Shown: positions 17,849 to 27,276 of the stretch, piece by piece
Layout of the letters: every line of letters begins with the position of its first letter
Position numbering within the stretch: the stretch's first letter is position 1
Assembly (NCBI GenBank): GCA_963745175.1
Contig: CAVUWK010000008.1
Span: 124,001 to 188,000 of the forward strand
Origin: Bog-473 sp963745175
GTDB taxonomy: Bacteria > Actinomycetota > Acidimicrobiia > Acidimicrobiales > RAAP-2
Direction of reading: 5' to 3'
DNA: 64,000 nucleotides
Translations under genes and position numbers: made by a program
The notes under the pieces: model-generated
The model's database searches: none
Told to the model about the DNA's origin: nothing
Seen by the model: the letters and a program-made list of their open reading frames with translations, nothing else

Positions 17849-17862
17849 TTAATGAGCATTAA
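17849..17862. promoter_or_regulatory. Perfect palindrome, likely TetR operator
   Basis: TTAATG-AG-CATTAA is a perfect 6+2+6 inverted repeat in an AT-rich island, between the minus-strand LLM gene (start 17815) and the plus-strand TetR gene. Size and location are those of an autoregulatory TetR operator controlling both directions. Confidence 0.65.
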
Positions 17863-17975
17863 AATCTAAGCATGCACACGGCCCTGAGTCAACGCCGTCA
17901 GGGCGGGTTTTGTGACCCATGGCTAACATCCGACCTCGTATGAGGCAGAACCGAGGAGCGGACGACGAGGTGGAC

Positions 17976-18623
17976 ATGAGGGCATCCGGGGAGGCCACGC
18001 CGCCCTCCGGCCGGACCGCTCCCGGGCGGCAGACCAAGGGTGCGCGCACGCGGGAGGCGATCATGGCGGCGGCCACCGACCTGTTCCGTGAGCGGGGCTT
18101 CCGCGAGACGAGCCTGGGCGACATCGGGGCGGCCGCCGGCGTGAGCGGGCCGGCCATCTACCGGTACTTCAACAGTAAGGGGGAGTTGCTCTCGGTCCTC
18201 ATCGAGGAGGCCGCGGTCATCTGGCGCGAGACCGTGGACAACGTCTTGAACGAGGACACGCCGCCGATGGTGACCCTCGAGCGGCTGATCGACGCGGCGA
18301 TCGTCTTGCAGTTACGCAATGGCAACCTGCGCGACGTCTTCGTCAAGGAGTACCGCTCGCTGGACGACGAGGCGCGGCGGAGGGTGGCGCGGATCGAGCG
18401 GGTGCGCATGGCCGAATGGGTGCACCTGCTCTGCGAGGTCCAACCGGGCCTGACCGACGTGGAGGCCCGGGCCGCCGTCACCATGGTCGACGGGATGCTG
18501 CGCTCCATCACATCGTTGGGCGGGATGGACCAGGAGCAGCTGGCACGGGTGATGAAGGACATGGTCTTGGGCGGACTGCTCTCGGTCGGCGTGCCCCGTC
18601 CCGTTGCGGTTGCCCCCCGATGA
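17976..18623 (+). CDS. TetR/AcrR family transcriptional regulator
   Basis: A protein of about 215 residues with an N-terminal helix-turn-helix: TREAIMAAATDLFRERGFRE, then LGDIGAAAGVSGPAIYRYF, the classical recognition helix. The C-terminal ligand-binding domain begins after KGELLSVLIEEA. ATG 17976 is preceded by GACGAGG at a suitable distance; ATG 17919 would add a 19-residue tail. It is the first gene of an eight-gene operon and its stop overlaps the acyl-CoA dehydrogenase start (ATGA). It probably represses its own operon and the divergent LLM operon through the palindrome at 17849, released by an acyl-CoA or related ligand (inference). Confidence 0.85.
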   Translation: MRASGEATPPSGRTAPGRQTKGARTREAIMAAATDLFRERGFRETSLGDIGAAAGVSGPAIYRYFNSKGELLSVLIEEAAVIWRETVDNVLNEDTPPMVTLERLIDAAIVLQLRNGNLRDVFVKEYRSLDDEARRRVARIERVRMAEWVHLLCEVQPGLTDVEARAAVTMVDGMLRSITSLGGMDQEQLARVMKDMVLGGLLSVGVPRPVAVAPR

Positions 18624-19870
18624 GCACGGAGACCCCACTCCCCGACGAGGACGCCTTCCGGACGGAGGTGCTTGCCTTCTTGGAGGCCACGCTGCCGCGC
18701 AAGGGTGAGGCGGCGCGTGCCAAGGCGGGGCCCGAGCCCTGGGGCAGCGGGGTGACACGGGCGGTCGCGTACCAGCGCGCCCTGGCGGAGGCCGGCCTGG
18801 CCGGGATCACCTGGCCGGCGGAATACGGCGGCCGTGGCCTGACCGGGCGCTACCAGCGCATCTACGAGCGCGAGGCGAAGGCGTTCCAGGTCCCGCCGCG
18901 TTCGCTCGAGATCGGCCTCGGCATGTGCGGGCCGACGATCCTGATGCACGCCTCCGACGAACAGAAGCAGGCGTTCATCCCGCCGATGCTGCGAGGCGAT
19001 CACGTCTGGTGCGAGCTCTTCAGCGAACCCGGCGCCGGCTCCGATCTCTCGAGCGTGCAGACCCGGGCCCGTCGCGATGGTGACGAGTTCGTGCTCGACG
19101 GGCAGAAAGTGTGGACCTCGGGGGCCCAGCACAGTGACTACGCGGCCTGTCTGGTCCGCAGCGATCCGGAACGTCCCAAGCGTGAGGGCATCTCGATGTT
19201 GATCGTCGACATGCACGTGCCTGGCATCACCGTGCGGCCGCTGCGCCAGATCACGGGTGACTCGCACTTCAACGAGGTCTTCCTCGACGAGGTGCGGGTG
19301 CCAGTGGCCAACGTGCTCGGCAAGCTCCACGAGGGCTGGCGGGTGGCCCGTACCATGCTGGCCTTCGAGCGCCAGGCGCTCGGCGGTATGGGCTCGGGCG
19401 GGGGCGGCAAGGGTGGCTTCGCCGGACTGGTCGCCGAGGCGCAACGCCGCGGTGTCGCTGATCGGCCCGGCATCCGGGACCACTTGGTGCGGTTGCGCAT
19501 CCGCCAGACGGTCCTCCGCCACCTGTCCGGCTACCTGCAGGCCACGTCGAAGGCCGGTGACGGCGCGGCGGCGTCGCTGCTGAAACTGGCCATGGCGCAG
19601 CTGGTGCAGGAGTCCGCCCTCGTCGCGGTGGCGGTTTCCGGCATGGACGCAACGGCATGGAACCCTGCCGATCCGGAGGGCGGGCGCTGGGCGGACCAGC
19701 TTCTCAGCTCGCAATCGGCGTCCATCGGTGGGGGCACGAACGAGATCCAGCGCAACGTGATCGCGGAACGAATCCTCGGCCTGCCGCGCGACCGGGAGGG
19801 AGACCTCATGCCGGGCGATCTTGGCGACGTCCGGACAGGGAGCGAGGACGGAGGTGTCCGGTGGCACTGA
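18620..19870 (+). CDS. Acyl-CoA dehydrogenase
   Basis: A 416-residue FAD-dependent dehydrogenase introducing an alpha,beta double bond into an acyl-CoA. The mid-domain motifs WCELFSEPGAGSDLSS and GQKVWTSGA are clear, and the C-terminal SASIGGGTNEIQRNVIAERILGLP contains the usual dimer/FAD contacts. A Gly-rich stretch (GGMGSGGGGKGGFAG) near residues 255-269 replaces the loop before the C-terminal bundle, as in actinobacterial FadE proteins for bulky substrates. It overlaps the TetR stop by ATGA and the next gene by about 17 bp. Confidence 0.9.
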   Translation: MSTETPLPDEDAFRTEVLAFLEATLPRKGEAARAKAGPEPWGSGVTRAVAYQRALAEAGLAGITWPAEYGGRGLTGRYQRIYEREAKAFQVPPRSLEIGLGMCGPTILMHASDEQKQAFIPPMLRGDHVWCELFSEPGAGSDLSSVQTRARRDGDEFVLDGQKVWTSGAQHSDYAACLVRSDPERPKREGISMLIVDMHVPGITVRPLRQITGDSHFNEVFLDEVRVPVANVLGKLHEGWRVARTMLAFERQALGGMGSGGGGKGGFAGLVAEAQRRGVADRPGIRDHLVRLRIRQTVLRHLSGYLQATSKAGDGAAASLLKLAMAQLVQESALVAVAVSGMDATAWNPADPEGGRWADQLLSSQSASIGGGTNEIQRNVIAERILGLPRDREGDLMPGDLGDVRTGSEDGGVRWH

Positions 19871-22088
19871 GCCGGAGCCGATACTGCGGGGCCTCAAGGT
19901 GGTCGAGATCGGCCAGTACGTGGCGGCCCCCCTTGCGGCAACGATCTTCGCCGACCTCGGGGCGGAGGTGGTCAAGGTGGAGCGTCCCGGCGGCGACCCG
20001 CTGCGCGCCGAACCCGCCCGCTTCGCCGCCTGGAACCGCGGCAAGCGCTCCGTTGAGATGGACCTCCGCTCGCCCGACGGCCGCCGCGCTGCACTCGACC
20101 TCATTGATGGGGCGGACCTCCTGGTGGAGAACCTGCGACCGGGCGCGTTGGAGCGCCTCGGACTGGCGCCTGAGGTGCTGCAGAGAGAACGGTCGCGCCT
20201 CGTCACGTGTTCGATCAGCGCGTGGGGCAGCACCGGGCCTTCGAGGGATGACCCGGGGTGGGAGGCGCTGGTCCATGCCCGGGCCGGCGCGCAGCAGGGG
20301 CTCTTCACGGGGGATGACCCGATCTGGCTCCCCTTCCCGCTGGCCAGCGTGGCCGCCGCGCTACTGGCCGTCCTCGGCGCCGGCGCCGCACTGGTCAAGC
20401 GCGCCTCGACGGGATACGGGCAGCATGTCGAGACCTCGCTCCTCGACGGGTTGCTCTTCCTCAACGCGGCGCCGATATTCCATCGCGAGGGACACCGGCC
20501 GCTCATCGTGCGCCAGACCAAGTCGCCCATCTTGCGTGTCTTCGACACGGCCGACGATCGCGCGGTGATGGTCAACCTCAGCGGGACCGAGCGCTGGCGC
20601 GAGCTGTGCCGCCTGCTCGACATGGACGACGGGGGGCTCGACTACTCGACGCCCGAAGGTCTCTCGAAGCTCTCAAACCGCGAGTGGAACCGGACTGTGC
20701 TGCAAGAGGTCATCAACGGCTTCGCGAGCAAGACCGCGGACGAGTGGGAGGCGGCCCTGCTCGAGCAGCCAGCCGCCGTGGCCAGGTGCAACACCTTGGC
20801 CGAGTGGTTGGGCCATGAACAGGCGCGCGTCGACGAGCTGGTGAGAGAGACAGAGGACCCGGTGCTGGGGCGGGTGCCGTTGATGGGACCGGCCGTGCGG
20901 ATCGGGCTGGGGTCCGGCGGATCGCGGCCCGGCCGCCGGCACGGTGCGGAGCACGGCGCGCTCGGCGGCCACCGCATCATCGACCTCTCCAACTTCTGGG
21001 CCGGTCCGCTGGCGGCGCGCCTGCTGGCGGAGTTGGGCGCCGACGTCGTGAAGGTCGAGCCGCCTGGTGGTGAGGGCGCGTTCCAGTTGATGCCGGTGCT
21101 GCCGAACATCTATGTGGACGGGAACCGGTCCAAGCGGGGCGTCGTCCTCGACCTGAAGACGGAGGAGGACCGGGCCCGGCTGCTCGACCTCGTGGCGGTG
21201 TCCGACGTCGTGGTCGAGAACGCCATGGCCGGCGCGTGGGAGCGACTCGGTCTCGACGAGGCCCGGATGCGGGAGGTGAATCCTTCGCTGGTCTACGCCC
21301 GGGCCAAGGGGTTCGGCGTGGCAGGGCCGCTGGCCGCCCGGCCGAGCTTCGACTACGTGATCCAGGCGGCGACCGGGATGGAGATGACGCAGGGCGGCGG
21401 GACGCGGCCGGTACCCGTCAACTTCACGGCCAACGACTACGGCACCGGGTTGCTGTTGGCGGCGGGCATCGTGCTGGCGCTGCTGGGGCGAGGGATGGGC
21501 GCCGCGGTGACAACGGTGGAGGCATCGCTGGCGCTGACCGCGACCTTGTACCAGTCCGAGGACGTCGCGGCGCTGGCGGTGGACGGTGTGGTGCCGGACC
21601 AGGTCGGTGAGGGGCTGGGTGGTCCGTCGGTGGGGTGCCATCTGTATCGAGCCAAGGACGGGTGGGTGACGGTGTGCTGTGTGACGGACGCGCAGCGGGC
21701 GGCGTTGGGGCCGGCGCTGGGGACCGGGACGGGCACCGGGACGACGGCATCGCTGAAGGTCGAGGATCTGGCGGAGGCGGTCGGGGCGCTGACGGCGGAG
21801 GAGGTGTTGTCCTCGCTGCGGGAGGTTGGTGTTCCCGCCGCGTTGAGCGTGCACCCCTCCGCCGTTCCCGACGACCCGCAGGTCGTGGCCCGTGAGCTCC
21901 TACGGCGCTACCGCCATCCCGCGGCGGGTCGCTTCGTCCAAGTCGGAATTCCGCTATCGCTCTCGGTCGATCGGCCGGCAGTGAAGGGACCTGCGCCGAC
22001 GCCGGCGCCGGTTCGGCGACGGGTCAAGCAGGTGGCGCCGGCGACGAAGACGGGAGTGGTGGCCACCCCGGCCAAGGCAGCCTCGTGA
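19854..22088 (+). CDS. Tandem two-domain class III CoA transferase (CaiB/BaiF)
   Basis: About 744 residues with two complete family III CoA-transferase modules. Module 1 runs from about residue 10 to 350 (LKVVEIGQYVAAPLAATIFADLGAE, then RGKRSVEMDL) and module 2 from about 370 to 715 (IIDLSNFWAGPLAARLLAELGAD, then RSKRGVVLDL). The catalytic Asp sits in module 2 (RPSFDYVIQAATG), while module 1 has Glu at the same place (PGWEALVHARAG). The family moves CoA between carboxylic acids. The chosen GTG 19854 follows GGACGGAG; a TTG at 19821 is the longest option. It ends in a Lys/Ala-rich tail. It offers an ATP-free activation route in this operon. Confidence 0.88.
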   Translation: MSGGTEPEPILRGLKVVEIGQYVAAPLAATIFADLGAEVVKVERPGGDPLRAEPARFAAWNRGKRSVEMDLRSPDGRRAALDLIDGADLLVENLRPGALERLGLAPEVLQRERSRLVTCSISAWGSTGPSRDDPGWEALVHARAGAQQGLFTGDDPIWLPFPLASVAAALLAVLGAGAALVKRASTGYGQHVETSLLDGLLFLNAAPIFHREGHRPLIVRQTKSPILRVFDTADDRAVMVNLSGTERWRELCRLLDMDDGGLDYSTPEGLSKLSNREWNRTVLQEVINGFASKTADEWEAALLEQPAAVARCNTLAEWLGHEQARVDELVRETEDPVLGRVPLMGPAVRIGLGSGGSRPGRRHGAEHGALGGHRIIDLSNFWAGPLAARLLAELGADVVKVEPPGGEGAFQLMPVLPNIYVDGNRSKRGVVLDLKTEEDRARLLDLVAVSDVVVENAMAGAWERLGLDEARMREVNPSLVYARAKGFGVAGPLAARPSFDYVIQAATGMEMTQGGGTRPVPVNFTANDYGTGLLLAAGIVLALLGRGMGAAVTTVEASLALTATLYQSEDVAALAVDGVVPDQVGEGLGGPSVGCHLYRAKDGWVTVCCVTDAQRAALGPALGTGTGTGTTASLKVEDLAEAVGALTAEEVLSSLREVGVPAALSVHPSAVPDDPQVVARELLRRYRHPAAGRFVQVGIPLSLSVDRPAVKGPAPTPAPVRRRVKQVAPATKTGVVATPAKAAS

Positions 22089-23086
22089 AGATCGACAGCG
22101 GGCTGGGGACGGAGCTGCCGAAGGTGGCCGATCGCGTCCGCACCGCCGAGGCCGCCGGGCTCGACTGCCTCTGGGCCGCCGAAACGACGAACGATCCCTT
22201 CCTGTCGCTGATACTGGCGGCGGAGCACTCGACCTCAGTGTCGCTCGGGTCCGGCGTGGCCATCGCCTTCGCCCGCAACCCGATGAGCCTGGCGTACACG
22301 ACGAACCAGCTGCAGGAGTACTCGGGCGGGCGCGTCGTGCTCGGGATGGGCTCGCAGGTGCGACGGCACATCGAGAAGCGCTTCAGCTCGACGTGGTCGC
22401 ACCCGGCTGCGCGCATGCGTGAGTACGTCCTTGCGCTCCGGGCGATCTGGGCTTCGTGGAACGAGGGGGCGGGACTCGAGTTCGAGGGCGACTTCTACAC
22501 CCACACCCTGATGACCCCTGTCTTCGCGCCCCGGCCGCATTCATTCGGGCCGCCCCGGGTCTTCCTGGCCGCGGTCGGGCCTCTCATGAACGAGGTCGCC
22601 GGAGAGGTGGCCGACGGCGTCATCACCCACGGGATCTGCTCGGCCCGTTACCTGCGCGAGGTGATCGTGCCGGCGCTCGACCGCGGTCTGGCGAAATCGG
22701 GGCGTGCGAGGGAGGCGTTCGAGGTCACGTGCCCGGGCTTCATCTCGGTGGTCGAGGACGAGTCGACGATGGCGAAGGCGCGTGACGCGATGCGCCGCCA
22801 CGTCGGCTACTACGCCTCCACACCGGCGTACCGACCCGTGCTCGACCTGCACGGGTGGGGCGATCTGCAGACTGAGCTGTACGCCTGCTCGAAGACCGGC
22901 CGATGGGACGAGATGGCGCGCCTCGTCGACGACTCGGTGCTCGACACCCTGACCATCGTCTGCACCCCGGACCGCCTGGCCGGCGAGGTGGCGACCCGGT
23001 ACGGGGGCCTGGTCGATCGCATCAGCGTCTCGTGGTGGGGCAAGGATTGGTGGCCCGACGTCGAGAAGGCCCTGCGCGCCCTGTGA
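22085..23086 (+). CDS. LLM class F420-dependent oxidoreductase (TIGR03617-like)
   Basis: A 333-residue TIM-barrel oxidoreductase, clearly a paralogue of the protein at 2414-3451: both share LGxGxQVRxHIExR near residue 90, HPxxRxREYVLA, and AxEVADGVxxHxxxxxxYLRE. F420 is the likely hydride donor or acceptor. GTG 22085 overlaps the CoA-transferase stop (GTGA). In this operon it could reduce or oxidise a CoA-linked ring or enone intermediate, but no substrate signature is visible. Confidence 0.87.
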   Translation: MKIDSGLGTELPKVADRVRTAEAAGLDCLWAAETTNDPFLSLILAAEHSTSVSLGSGVAIAFARNPMSLAYTTNQLQEYSGGRVVLGMGSQVRRHIEKRFSSTWSHPAARMREYVLALRAIWASWNEGAGLEFEGDFYTHTLMTPVFAPRPHSFGPPRVFLAAVGPLMNEVAGEVADGVITHGICSARYLREVIVPALDRGLAKSGRAREAFEVTCPGFISVVEDESTMAKARDAMRRHVGYYASTPAYRPVLDLHGWGDLQTELYACSKTGRWDEMARLVDDSVLDTLTIVCTPDRLAGEVATRYGGLVDRISVSWWGKDWWPDVEKALRAL

Positions 23087-24345
23087 CCGCTCCCGCGCTG
23101 GAAGTCGGTGGTTTCGTGGCACGGGGGTTCGAGCCGGTGGCCGAGGTTCTCGCTGCGGGAGCGTCGGTGACGGTTGGTGAGCGGCTGCGCAGAGCCGACC
23201 TGGGTGACGGTGGTGGTGCGTTCTGCGCCTTCGTCGACGGCGAATGCGTGGTCGACATCTGGCGTGGTTGGGCTGGTCCGGACCGGCCCTGGGAGAAGGA
23301 CACCCGAGCGGTCATCATGTCGTCGACCAAAGGCATGACGACGCTGTGCGCGCACATCCTCGAGGACCGGGGCGAGCTCGACCTCGACGCGCCGGTGGTC
23401 CGATACTGGCCCGAGTTCGGCTGCCTCGGCAAGGAGCCCACGACGGTGCGCCAGCTCCTCAGTCATCAATCGGGAGCCATCGGCCTACCCGGATCCGACG
23501 AGATCCTGTCGTGGGACGGTGCTGGGTGGGACGACACGGTCACCATCGCGGCCGGGGTGGCATCGGGAGCGCCGGCTTGGGAGCCCGGGACCCGGCATGG
23601 CTATCACGGCGTCACCTTCGGATGGCTCGTCGGGGAGCTCGTACGACGTCTCACCGGCATGAGCCTGGGTTCGTTCTTCGACGCAGAGGTCGCGCAGCCG
23701 CTGGGCGTCGCGTGTTCCATCGGGACGCCGTCATCTCTCGTCGGCTCGGTGGCCACCGTCATGGAGTTCCCCGTGAAAGCGGGGAAGGAGAGTGCCCTCC
23801 GCCAGATCGACCCGGAGTCGAAATCCGGGCGGTCGGTCCTGGCAGGCGCCCACGGGAGCCTCTTCGCCGACGAGGAAGGGAGGCCCCGCTTCGCCCGGTT
23901 CATGAACACCCCGTCCGTGCTTCAGGCCGAGATCGGCGCGCTGGGCGCCACCGCGACAGCCCGTGGCCTTGCCCGGGTGTACGCGGCCCTGGCCGCTGGT
24001 GAGGAGTTGGTGTCACGTTCATCGATCGAGCGCTTCCGCACCGAGCAGGTCTGCGGCCGGGACGCCGTCATGGCCGTGCCCACCCGATGGGCCGTCGGCT
24101 ACTCCCTCGAGCCGCCGGCGCTCGTCCCCGGCATCCCGCCGATGCACGGGCCCAATGACGCAGCCTTCGGGCACATGGGAGCCGGCGGACAGATCGGGTT
24201 CGCCGACCCTGTCGCGCGGGTCGGGTGCGGGTTCGTACGGAACCATCTGGAGAACCAGGCCTTCCCGCTCATGGGCGCCTGCCTGGTCGACATGCTGTAC
24301 TCGTGCCTGGGGTCGGACCAAGGGGGCCGCAGTGTACGCAGCTGA
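23083..24345 (+). CDS. Serine hydrolase, beta-lactamase class C/EstB type
   Basis: A 420-residue penicillin-binding-protein-fold hydrolase. The nucleophile is Ser in SSTKG (S-x-x-K) near residue 82, the second-motif Tyr is in TRHGYHGVTFGW near 170, and the third motif is HMGAGGQIG near 363. No signal peptide is visible, so it is probably cytoplasmic and more likely an esterase or lactonase than a beta-lactamase. GTG 23083 overlaps the upstream stop; the C-terminal 14 bp overlap the next gene. Ring-opening of a lactone or ester cleavage in the pathway is an inference from context. Confidence 0.85.
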   Translation: MTAPALEVGGFVARGFEPVAEVLAAGASVTVGERLRRADLGDGGGAFCAFVDGECVVDIWRGWAGPDRPWEKDTRAVIMSSTKGMTTLCAHILEDRGELDLDAPVVRYWPEFGCLGKEPTTVRQLLSHQSGAIGLPGSDEILSWDGAGWDDTVTIAAGVASGAPAWEPGTRHGYHGVTFGWLVGELVRRLTGMSLGSFFDAEVAQPLGVACSIGTPSSLVGSVATVMEFPVKAGKESALRQIDPESKSGRSVLAGAHGSLFADEEGRPRFARFMNTPSVLQAEIGALGATATARGLARVYAALAAGEELVSRSSIERFRTEQVCGRDAVMAVPTRWAVGYSLEPPALVPGIPPMHGPNDAAFGHMGAGGQIGFADPVARVGCGFVRNHLENQAFPLMGACLVDMLYSCLGSDQGGRSVRS

Positions 24346-25885
24346 ACACGCAGCGGAGCACCCGGACCAGCCGGCGATCGTCATGGCGCCGTCGGGCCGC
24401 GTGCTGACCTTCGCCGAATACGAGGCCGGGGCCAACCAGGTCGCGCACATGCTGCGGGAATCGGGCCTGCGCCGGCAGGACCACATGGCGATCTTCATGG
24501 AGAACGACCCCGCCATGCTGCTCGCCGAGGCGGGCGCCGAGCGCACCGGACTCTACTTCACCCCGGTCAACTCGTACTTGGCGCCAGAAGAAGTGGCCTA
24601 CGTCGTGAACGACTCCCAGTCCCGGGTCGTCGTGACATCGGCTGCCAAGGCCGAGGTGGCGAGTGAGCTGCCGGCGCTGTGCCCCGACGTCGAGCGCTGG
24701 ATCATGGTGGGCGCGCCGGGCGACCCCGCCGATCCGTTCGAGTCGTGGGAAGAGGCGGTCGGCAAACAGAGCACCGGCCCAGTCGCTGACGAGCAACTGG
24801 GCGCACCGATGATGTACTCGTCGGGCACGACGGGGCGGCCCAAGGGCATCCTGCGGCCGATGTACGACATCCATCCGTCGGAGACCAGCATCGCCGTGCT
24901 CGGGATCGCCGCTCTGTGGAGACTCCGCGAGGACATGGTCTACCTGTCCCCTGCGCCGCTCTACCACACCGCCCCGCAAGTGAGCGTCGCCATCGCGCTT
25001 CGCATGAAGTCGACCGTGGTGGTGATGGAGCACTTCGACCCTGCCCTGTATCTCGACCTGGTGGGCCGGTACAGGGTGACGCATTCCCAGGTCGTCCCGA
25101 CCATGTTCAGTCGCATGCTCAAGCTGCCCCCCGACGTCCGCGCTGCGGGCGACCTGTCGTCGCTCGAGATCATCATCCACGCGGCTGCGCCCTGTCCCGT
25201 GCAGGTGAAGGAGCAGATGATCGACTGGTTCGGGCCGATCCTCCTCGAGTACTACGCCGCCACCGAAGGCAACGGCTGCACCTTCATCACATCGGAGGAC
25301 TGGCTGGCACACAGGGGCAGCGTCGGCCGGGCCGTCCTGAGCGAGATCCACATCCTCGACGACGAGGGGAGGGAGTGCCCGACGGGCACGCCCGGGACGG
25401 TCTGGTTCGCCGGCGCCACCGACTTCGAGTACTTCGGTGACCCCGACAAGACCGCCAGCACCCGCCGGGACGACGGCAAGACGAGCACCGTCGGCGACGT
25501 GGGGTACCTGGACGAGGAGGGCTACCTCTTCCTCACCGACCGCAAGGCGCACATGATCATCTCGGGTGGCGTGAACATCTACCCGCAGGAGACGGAGAAC
25601 CTGCTCGTCACCCACCCCAAGGTGCTGGACGCCGCCGTCATCGGCGTGCCCAACGAGGACCTCGGGGAGGAGGTCAAAGCCGTCGTGCAGCCCATCAACG
25701 GCATCGTTGGCGACGAATCACTCGAGCGCGAACTCATCGCCTTCTGCCGCGAGCATCTGGCCCATTTCAAGTGCCCGCGCAGCGTGGACTTCGATGAGGA
25801 GCTGCCCCGACTCCCCACCGGCAAGCTCTACAAGGGGGTGTTGCGCGACCGCTACTGGGCCGAGCACGACACGCGGATCCTGTGA
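24332..25885 (+). CDS. Acyl-CoA synthetase (FadD-like)
   Basis: A 517-residue ANL-family ligase. The ATP-binding motif is MMYSSGTTGRPKGI near residues 158-171, the adenine motif YYAATEGNG near 309, the hinge TDRKAHMIISGGVNIYP near 400-416, and the catalytic Lys is in LPTGKLYKG near 500. GTG 24332 overlaps the hydrolase gene by 14 bp; the ORF is open further upstream, but that part is only a shadow of the hydrolase. Closest in character to bacterial FadD/medium-chain or bile-acid-type CoA ligases. With the CoA transferase it gives the operon two ways to make CoA thioesters. Confidence 0.9.
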   Translation: MYAAEHAAEHPDQPAIVMAPSGRVLTFAEYEAGANQVAHMLRESGLRRQDHMAIFMENDPAMLLAEAGAERTGLYFTPVNSYLAPEEVAYVVNDSQSRVVVTSAAKAEVASELPALCPDVERWIMVGAPGDPADPFESWEEAVGKQSTGPVADEQLGAPMMYSSGTTGRPKGILRPMYDIHPSETSIAVLGIAALWRLREDMVYLSPAPLYHTAPQVSVAIALRMKSTVVVMEHFDPALYLDLVGRYRVTHSQVVPTMFSRMLKLPPDVRAAGDLSSLEIIIHAAAPCPVQVKEQMIDWFGPILLEYYAATEGNGCTFITSEDWLAHRGSVGRAVLSEIHILDDEGRECPTGTPGTVWFAGATDFEYFGDPDKTASTRRDDGKTSTVGDVGYLDEEGYLFLTDRKAHMIISGGVNIYPQETENLLVTHPKVLDAAVIGVPNEDLGEEVKAVVQPINGIVGDESLERELIAFCREHLAHFKCPRSVDFDEELPRLPTGKLYKGVLRDRYWAEHDTRIL

Positions 25886-27276
25886 GTGGGGCGATGGCAC
25901 TCCCGGAGGACTTGGTGTCCTGGGTCGAGGAGGTCGGCGGCGGCCGCCTGACGTTGGCCGACCGCAAGCCGGGCGGGGCACGCAAGGAGGCCTGGTACAT
26001 CGACCTCGAGCGGACGGATGGCTCGCTCGCCCCGTGCTTTCTACGTTATGACCGCTCCGATCCGGCGCATACCAAGGATCCCTGGACGCTGCACCGGGAG
26101 GCGACGGTGTACCTCGCCCTACAGGACAGCCCGGTTCCCGTGCCCCGCGTCCTCGGCGTGCATCCAGTGCACCAGGCCATGCTCTCGGAGCGGGTCGTCG
26201 GCGAGAACTGGTTCTCGCGGATTGAGAGCCAGTCGGAGCGGGAGTCGACGGCTCGGGACTTCATGACGAAGTTGGCCGCGCTGCACGCCCTCGATGCCGC
26301 AGCGCTCGACCTTCCGGCCTTCCCAGCCGTGAAGACCGTCCCCGATGCCGTCGGGGCCGAGCTCGACGAGTGGGAGCGGGTGCTGGCGGAACGCGGCGGC
26401 CAGCCCGACCCCGCACTCCTCTTCTCATTGCGATGGCTGCGGCGGAACATCCCCGACTACGACGGCCCTTTGGTGCTCGTGCAGGGCGACACCGGGCCGG
26501 GGAATTTCATGTACCAGGGCGGGCACGTCGTCGCCGTCGTCGACTGGGAGCTGGCCCACCTAGGGGATCCGATGGACGACATCGCCTGGCTCTCGTTGCG
26601 GGCAACCCAGGAGCCCTTTACCGACTTTCCGACGCGGCTGCGTGAGTACGAGGATCTCTCTGGCAATCCGATCGACGAGAGCCGGGTGCACTACTACCAG
26701 GTGATGGCCGAGACCAAGCTCCAGGTGATGGGCCACCGGCCTGCCACAACCGACGATGACGCCGGTGGTCGTGACGGCGGAGGTGGTGACGTCGGCAACG
26801 GATTCATCTACCAGACACTGCACCGACGTCTCTGGCTCGAGGCACTGGCGTCGGCCACGGGGCTGGAGCTCTCGCCGGTCGAACCACCGCAGGCCCGCGA
26901 ACGGCGTGACTACGACTGGATGTACGACGCCGTCCTTTCGCAGCTCCGCGAGGTGATCGTGCCCCGTATTTCGGACCCGCTGGCGGCGGCACGGAGCAAG
27001 GGGGTCGCCCGGCTGATCAAGTATCTCGGGCAGGTCGACCGGTACGGCACCTCGTACGAGGTCGGCGAGCTCGACGACTATGAGGCGCTGTTGGGCGGTC
27101 GGCCATGGTCGGTCATGACCGGACGCGCCACGGTGGTCGATGGCGTGACTGCGGGCACGGTGACCGAGGAGGACTACTTGCGCACCTTGTGGCGCCGGAT
27201 CGCCCGCGAGACGGAGCTGGCCCGGCCCTCGATGGGGGTGTTGGCCGACCGTCACTGGCCCGATCTGACGTCATGA
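25882..27276 (+). CDS. Phosphotransferase family protein (APH fold)
   Basis: A 464-residue kinase-like protein. KPGGARKEAWYIDL is the nucleotide loop, LVQGDTGPGNFMYQ the catalytic loop and VAVVDWELAHLGDPMDDIAWL the metal-binding motif. As in the protein at 13432, the loop has Gln in place of the first His (QGD). A Gly/Asp-rich insert (DDDAGGRDGGGGDVGNG) lies near residue 295. Relatives associated with acyl-CoA dehydrogenases are proposed to phosphorylate hydroxyacyl-CoAs before dehydration. It overlaps the synthetase by GTGA and the next gene by ATGA, so it belongs to this operon. Confidence 0.85.
   Translation: MSGAMALPEDLVSWVEEVGGGRLTLADRKPGGARKEAWYIDLERTDGSLAPCFLRYDRSDPAHTKDPWTLHREATVYLALQDSPVPVPRVLGVHPVHQAMLSERVVGENWFSRIESQSERESTARDFMTKLAALHALDAAALDLPAFPAVKTVPDAVGAELDEWERVLAERGGQPDPALLFSLRWLRRNIPDYDGPLVLVQGDTGPGNFMYQGGHVVAVVDWELAHLGDPMDDIAWLSLRATQEPFTDFPTRLREYEDLSGNPIDESRVHYYQVMAETKLQVMGHRPATTDDDAGGRDGGGGDVGNGFIYQTLHRRLWLEALASATGLELSPVEPPQARERRDYDWMYDAVLSQLREVIVPRISDPLAAARSKGVARLIKYLGQVDRYGTSYEVGELDDYEALLGGRPWSVMTGRATVVDGVTAGTVTEEDYLRTLWRRIARETELARPSMGVLADRHWPDLTS

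Noticed and set aside
18158..20623. 821-codon open frame on the minus strand
   Set aside because: Antisense shadow of the TetR, acyl-CoA dehydrogenase and CoA-transferase genes in GC-rich DNA. The translation is rich in Arg, Ser and Pro and has no domain.
21718..21750. GGGACCGGGACGGGCACCGGGACG short tandem repeat
   Set aside because: It lies inside the CoA-transferase reading frame and encodes a Gly-Thr linker; no sign of a regulatory or mobile repeat.
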